Shown: in pieces, positions 60,181-64,000 of the stretch
Layout: each line of letters begins with the position of its first letter
Position numbering within the stretch: position 1 is the stretch's first letter
DNA from: Myxococcota bacterium
Lineage (GTDB): Bacteria; Myxococcota_A; UBA9160; UBA4427
NCBI GenBank assembly: GCA_041389495.1
Contig: JAWKRT010000004.1
Coordinates: 254,329 to 318,328 of the forward strand
Reading direction: 5' to 3'
DNA: 64,000 nucleotides
Notes under the pieces: model-generated
The model's database searches: none
What the model was told of the DNA's origin: nothing
What the model saw: the letters and a program-made list of their open reading frames with translations, nothing else
Position numbers and translations under genes: made by a program

Positions 60181-61416
60181 TCAGACGCCGACGACGAAGC
60201 TCACGCTCGTCGTGCCGCTCCCGCCGATGTTCAGCGTCTGGACGGTCTTCGCGCCCTCGACCTGGTAGTCGCCGGCCTGCTCCGTCACCTGGAGATACGC
60301 GTCGAGCAGCTGCCGCACGCCGGTCGCGCCGACCGGATGGCCCGCGCCGATCAGCCCGCCGCTCGGGTTGATCGGGTGCTTGCCGTCGATCTCGAGCCAG
60401 CCGGCCTCGATCGCCTTCCAGCTCTCGCCGGGCTTCGTGATGCCGAAGTGGTCGATCGCCATGTACTCCGAGGTCGTGAAGCAGTCGTGCGTCTCGATCA
60501 CGTCGATCTGCTTCGCGCTCGCCACGCCCGCGCGCTTCATCGCCGACGTGATCGTCGAGCGCACGTGCGGGAGCACGTACTTCTGGCCCTCGCTCTCCGC
60601 GACCTTGTCCGAGAAGCGCAGGCGCGCCGTGTTGTGGCCCCAGCCCTTGATGCGCGGGACGTCCTTGAGCTTGAGCCCCCGCCCCTTCGCCCACTCCTTC
60701 GCGTAGTCGGCCGATGCGAGGAAGACGCAGACCGCGCCGTCCGTGACCTGCGAGCAGTCGGCGATGCGGATGCGGCCGCCGACCGCCGGGTTGTCGTCCG
60801 TGCGGCACAGCGCGTGCTGCTTGTTCATGTACCAGGTGCGCGTCTGCGCGTTCGGGTTCAGCTTCGCGTTCGCGTAGTTGATCTTGCTGATCTCCGCGAG
60901 GTACTCGTCCTTCAGGCCGTAGCGCTTGTCGTACTCGTCGCCGAGGCGCCCGAAGAGCTTCGGGAACGGGAACTCGACGCCCTCGGCCTCCTCCTCGTAC
61001 CACGCGGCCGTGCCGAGGTACGCGCCGCCCTCGGCGGCGGAGACCGTCTTCATCTGCTCGATGCCGACGACGGCCTGCAGGTCGTAGCGGCCGGCCTCGA
61101 TCTCCGCCGACGCCGCGAGCAGCGCGATGCTGCCCGACGCGCACGCCGCCTCGTGGCGCCCGGTCGGCAGGCCGCTGAAGGCCGGGTCGACCTCGGTGAA
61201 GAACGCGCCGAGGTGCCCCTGCATGCAGTAGAGCTCGGCGGCGAAGTTGCCGACGTGCGCGCTCTCGACCTCCTCGGGCGCGATGTCGCAGCGCTCGAGC
61301 GCGCCGCGCACGCCTTCCCGCATCAAGGCCGAGAAGTGCTTGCCTTCCTTCGTCCAGTTGCGCGCGAAGTCCGTCTGGTACCCGCCGAGAACGTAGACGT
61401 CCGATCCCTTGGCCAT
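60181..61416 (-). CDS. Thiolase-family acetyl-CoA acyltransferase (SCP-x-like)
   Basis: A 411-residue thiolase. The acyl-accepting Cys is Cys92 (HEAACASGSIALL). The His motif is GGLIGAGHPVGATGVRQ. HDCFT (about residue 310) marks the non-classical SCP-x/acetoacetyl-type branch. The usual second catalytic Cys near the C-terminus is absent; the segment reads NIGGSGTTSVSFV. That is common in this branch, but the chemistry (condensation or thiolysis, and which chain) is uncertain. The dehydrogenase gene lies 30 nt upstream on the same strand, so the two likely form a fatty-acid or sterol side-chain operon. Confidence 0.88.
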   Translation of the reverse strand: MAKGSDVYVLGGYQTDFARNWTKEGKHFSALMREGVRGALERCDIAPEEVESAHVGNFAAELYCMQGHLGAFFTEVDPAFSGLPTGRHEAACASGSIALLAASAEIEAGRYDLQAVVGIEQMKTVSAAEGGAYLGTAAWYEEEAEGVEFPFPKLFGRLGDEYDKRYGLKDEYLAEISKINYANAKLNPNAQTRTWYMNKQHALCRTDDNPAVGGRIRIADCSQVTDGAVCVFLASADYAKEWAKGRGLKLKDVPRIKGWGHNTARLRFSDKVAESEGQKYVLPHVRSTITSAMKRAGVASAKQIDVIETHDCFTTSEYMAIDHFGITKPGESWKAIEAGWLEIDGKHPINPSGGLIGAGHPVGATGVRQLLDAYLQVTEQAGDYQVEGAKTVQTLNIGGSGTTSVSFVVGV

Positions 61417-61446
61417 CGCTCGAACCCTCTCTCCGGTGGCGTGTCG

Positions 61447-62793
61447 CTAGGCGGCGACGAAGTACTTGCCGATGTTGACGTGGGGCGCGTGGAACAGCTG
61501 CTTCGGCCGCTTCGGCTTCGCGAGCTTCTCGAGCGCGGCCGGGACGTCGAGGCCCGCCTCCGCGATCATCGCGACCACCGTGCGCGGCGTGAGCACGTCG
61601 ACGAGCACGGACGGCGGCGCCCAGTTGAAGCCGGCGCCCATGATCCGATCGATGCCGTCGATCGAGTCGGTGACCTCGCCGACGCGCTGGAAGGCGTAGG
61701 CGACGTAGCCGGCGACCACCTTGCGCGCGCGCGCGGCGTGCGGGCAGCGCGCGGTCGCGAAGGCCTGCATCGCCTCGGCGTAGCGGCCCTGGTGGTGGAG
61801 CGACGTGACGGATTCGAGGTAGGCGAGCTCCGGGAGCGCGATCTCGGCGACCGGCTTGTAGCTCCCGCTCGCGACGTCGAGCGCGAGCCGCACCTTGCCG
61901 TCGCGCTTGAAGAAGCCGCCCTTCGTCTTGTCGCCGAGCACGCCCTTCGCGATCAGCGCGTCCATGTAGCCGGGAAGCCGGTTGGTGGCGCGCGCCTCGT
62001 CCTCACAGTTCGCGTAGACGTTGTCGACGATCGCCTTGTGGATGTCCCAGCCGACGAGGTCGACCGTCGCGAGCGGCGTGAGCGCGCGCCCCGTGTAGGG
62101 GCCGACGACGGTGTCGACGTAGTGCGGCCCGTGCTCCTCGGCGAGCTGCGCGCACTCGTTCAGCACCTTGAAGCCGACGCGATTGCCGGCGAACGCGGGC
62201 GTGTCGTGCGTGCGCACGATCTCGCGCCCGAGCCGCAGCCGCGAGAACGCCTCGACGAAGTCGACGACGTCGGAATCGGTGTCGCGCCCGGCGACGAGCT
62301 CGGTTCCGACGATCACGTTCGGCGGATTGAAGAAGTGGAGGCCGAGGAAGTGGCGGCGGAACGACTCGCCGCGCCCTTCGCACAGGCCGTCGATCGAGAG
62401 CCCCGACGTGACCGTCGCGACGATCGCGTCGTCGCGCCGGAACTTCTCGACCTGGTCGAACATGTCGCGCTTGAGCGCGACGTCCTCGGTGAGGGCCTCG
62501 AAGACGAGGTCGGCCGTGGCGAGCGCGGAGGCGAGATCGGCCTCGTAGCTCCCGCACGTCGCCGCGTCGGCGACGGTGGGCGAGCGCACCTGCTTGATCG
62601 CGGCGGCGAGGCCCTGCTCGGCCTTCTCCTTCGTGCGCGCGAGGAACGTCACCTTGGGAACGGCTTGCGTGAACAGCGCCGCGCTGCCGTATCCCATCGT
62701 TCCGTTCGCGCCGAGGACGACGACGTGCTCGAGGTTGCGACTGCGAGCGAGTCGGCGGACCTCGCTCGCACTGAGGGCATCGGTTCCAGCCAT
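61447..62793 (-). CDS. 3-hydroxyacyl-CoA dehydrogenase
   Basis: A 448-residue NAD-dependent dehydrogenase. The Rossmann motif is VVVLGANGTMGYGSAALF. The family's EALTEDVALKRDMFDQVEK, VTSGLSIDGLCEG and catalytic HFLGLHFFNPPNVI segments follow, then a substrate-binding FAGNRVGFKVLNE. The C-terminal domain is duplicated, giving a longer protein than the ~285-residue single-domain type. No hydratase domain is fused. It oxidises 3-hydroxyacyl-CoA in beta-oxidation or a related route. ATG 62793 has only a weak ribosome site. The thiolase gene follows after 30 nt. Confidence 0.9.
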   Translation of the reverse strand: MAGTDALSASEVRRLARSRNLEHVVVLGANGTMGYGSAALFTQAVPKVTFLARTKEKAEQGLAAAIKQVRSPTVADAATCGSYEADLASALATADLVFEALTEDVALKRDMFDQVEKFRRDDAIVATVTSGLSIDGLCEGRGESFRRHFLGLHFFNPPNVIVGTELVAGRDTDSDVVDFVEAFSRLRLGREIVRTHDTPAFAGNRVGFKVLNECAQLAEEHGPHYVDTVVGPYTGRALTPLATVDLVGWDIHKAIVDNVYANCEDEARATNRLPGYMDALIAKGVLGDKTKGGFFKRDGKVRLALDVASGSYKPVAEIALPELAYLESVTSLHHQGRYAEAMQAFATARCPHAARARKVVAGYVAYAFQRVGEVTDSIDGIDRIMGAGFNWAPPSVLVDVLTPRTVVAMIAEAGLDVPAALEKLAKPKRPKQLFHAPHVNIGKYFVAA

Positions 62794-63020
62794 GGTGGGG
62801 GTGATCTCGACTCTGCTTCGGGGGCCGCGCGGCGACCGGACTCCACCGCGTGCGGATGGACGGTGGGAGCGAGCGCTCCGGCGCCATTCCGCCGCGAAGT
62901 CCCGAGATTGCGCTGCCGGGGATGGATCGTCAATCACTTCGCGGGCGCGCGTCGCTGCGGCGACGCGCGACGCGACGATCGCTGCGCACGGCCTGCCGGC
63001 AGCGCGCGCGCGACTGCCAG

Positions 63021-63602
63021 TCAGCCCTGTGCGGGCTCCTCGTCGCGCAGCCGGATCGGCCCGAAGCAGTCGGGGTAGCGCGGCTGCTTGTCGGCATAGA
63101 AGGCGCGAACGACGTCCATGTCCGCGCGCACGTCGCCCGACGGCACGAAGAACGCGCCGAAGCCGCCCGTGTGCGTCGCGTAGTCGAGGAATCCCATGTG
63201 GACGGGCACGCCCGCGGCCTGCGCGATGCGATAGAAGCCCGACTTCCAGTACTCCGCGCGCGAGCGCGTCGCCTCGGCCGGCACGACGACGACGAGCTCG
63301 TCGCGCTCGCGGAAGAGCGCGGCCACCTGCGCGACGAGGTCGTTGCGGCGATCGCGGCGGACCGGGATGCCGCCGAGCGCGCGCATCACGGGGCCCATCG
63401 GCCCGCGGAAGAGCTGGTGCTTGCCCATCCACGACACCGGCACACCGACCGACCACGCGAGCGACAGCAGGTGGAGGAGATCCCAGTTCGAGGTGTGCGG
63501 CGCGGCGATCAGCACGAAGTGCCGCGACGACGGGACGGGCGGCGCGACGCGCCACCGCGTGACGAGCAGGACGAGGCGCGCCAGCAGGCGCTTGATCTTC
63601 AC
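63021..63602 (-). CDS. PlsC-like 1-acylglycerol-3-phosphate acyltransferase family protein
   Basis: A 193-residue acyltransferase. It carries the catalytic H-x4-D motif as APHTSNWDLL and the second motif as VVPAEATRSRAEYWKSGFY, where EGTR of classical PlsC is EATR. GGIPVRRDRRNDLV lies between them. The short length and HTSNWD form suit the soluble or peripheral branch that acylates glycerol-phosphate or related lipids. The start is the ATG at 63602. A regulatory spacer with three 11-bp repeats separates it from the divergent PhyH gene. Confidence 0.87.
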   Translation of the reverse strand: MKIKRLLARLVLLVTRWRVAPPVPSSRHFVLIAAPHTSNWDLLHLLSLAWSVGVPVSWMGKHQLFRGPMGPVMRALGGIPVRRDRRNDLVAQVAALFRERDELVVVVPAEATRSRAEYWKSGFYRIAQAAGVPVHMGFLDYATHTGGFGAFFVPSGDVRADMDVVRAFYADKQPRYPDCFGPIRLRDEEPAQG

Positions 63603-63681
63603 GGGCGTCGCCTCTCCGCGGGGCCGCGCGGACGCGGGCGGCGGAGACTAGCAGCGCGGGCCCGACGTGCGGCCCCCTGCC

Positions 63682-63714
63682 GCACACGCCTCGCACACGG
63701 CTCGCACACGACTC
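63682..63714 (+). repeat. Three tandem 11-bp repeats of GCACACGnCTC
   Basis: Copies at 63682-63692, 63693-63703 and 63704-63714 are identical except at position 8 (C, G, A). The 11-bp period equals one helical turn, so a protein would see all three on the same face. They lie about 65 nt upstream of a TATACG -10-like box (63778-63783). Confidence 0.7.
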
Positions 63715-63807
63715 CCGTGCGGCCGCGCCGCGACGCCGGCCGGACGCGCGACGAGACCGGTCGCTTCGCCGATGCGCTATACGCCGAGCCGGCCCCTGGA
63801 GGATCCC

Positions 63808-64000
63808 ATGGCCGACCCCGCACCCGCTTCCGCTCCCGGCGACCGCGCGCACGCGACGAGCGCGATCACCGACGCGATGCTCGCCCACTACTGGGAGCAC
63901 GGCTTCGTCGTCGCGCGCGGCCTCGTCCCCGAGCGCGACCTCGCCGCCTACCGCGAGCGCCTCGCCGACATCGTCGAAGGGCGCGTCGCGCCCCCGCGCA
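63808..64000 (+). CDS. Phytanoyl-CoA dioxygenase (PhyH) family protein, N-terminal fragment
   Basis: The gene runs off the right edge; 64 residues are visible. After a polar leader the sequence reads MLAHYWEHGFVVARGLVPER followed by DLAAYRERLADIVEG, the typical PhyH N-terminal helix-turn and strand that precede the Fe(II)/2-oxoglutarate domain. The metal ligands are not in the window. GGAGGA lies 5 nt before the ATG, and TATACG at 63778 may be its -10 box. The substrate is unknown. Confidence 0.75.
   Translation, partial: MADPAPASAPGDRAHATSAITDAMLAHYWEHGFVVARGLVPERDLAAYRERLADIVEGRVAPPR

Overview
The window is very GC-rich (clearly above 70% by eye) and densely coded. Start/stop overlaps of the GTGA, ATGA and TGATG type are common. 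The gene content points to a Gram-negative bacterium: a Wza-like outer-membrane exporter, lipoproteins, an RND efflux system and an Slt-type transglycosylase. PEP-CTERM tails, a receiver-PilZ protein and the FYDLN and DUF4124 families fit a deltaproteobacterial-type lineage (Myxococcota or Desulfobacterota-like). That assignment is an inference from gene content, not a phylogeny.

Positions 1-24431 form an extracellular polysaccharide / surface glycan locus. It holds a Wzx-like flippase, five or more glycosyltransferases, sugar-nucleotide dehydrogenase/epimerases and a polyprenyl-phosphate sugar transferase. It also holds a Wza-like exporter, a Wzc/GumC chain-length protein, a tyrosine autokinase and the AAA ATPase typical of XrtA (exosortase) loci. 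A complete set for GDP-D-glycero-D-manno-heptose (gmhA, hddA, gmhB, hddC) lies among them, so heptose is a likely component of the polymer. The exosortase homologue has lost its catalytic Cys and Arg. A textbook sigma-54 promoter precedes the sugar-transferase gene, and a sigma-54-activator-like protein with a degraded ATPase lies about 3.5 kb away. Two proteins with PEP-CTERM sorting tails are encoded further right (52931-54277 and 58753-59652).

Positions 24536-30363 are housekeeping: mutL, miaA, der and a YfgM-like TPR protein, with one secreted protein that may be exosortase-associated. A dif-like XerCD site lies at 30553-30580, so the window may cover the replication terminus. Positions 30575-37039 are a five-gene minus-strand heavy-metal RND efflux operon (LuxR-type regulator, OMF, adaptor, pump, DUF3240). 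Next to it a TetR-type regulator has a palindromic operator and two secreted-protein genes behind it.

Positions 39768-51784 carry a histone-H1-like FYDLN protein, a PfkB kinase, an Slt transglycosylase, a GH10-like lipoprotein, queA-tgt (queuosine), a ROK kinase, a receiver-PilZ protein and small envelope proteins. The initiator tRNA is at 52032-52108 with a consensus promoter and a hairpin terminator. After it come a frameshifted secreted-protein gene, a PEP-CTERM sugar dehydrogenase, trkA-trkH potassium uptake, a TadG-like protein, a PEP-CTERM LamG-like protein and a hexapeptide acetyltransferase. The right end has lipid genes (thiolase, 3-hydroxyacyl-CoA dehydrogenase, PlsC-like acyltransferase) and the start of a PhyH-type dioxygenase.

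A recurring feature is a TAnnCT/TAnnTT hexamer 6-11 nt before start codons that lack a convincing Shine-Dalgarno sequence. This suggests leaderless or very short-leader transcripts for several genes. The only stretch over 300 bases without a gene is 19435-20009.
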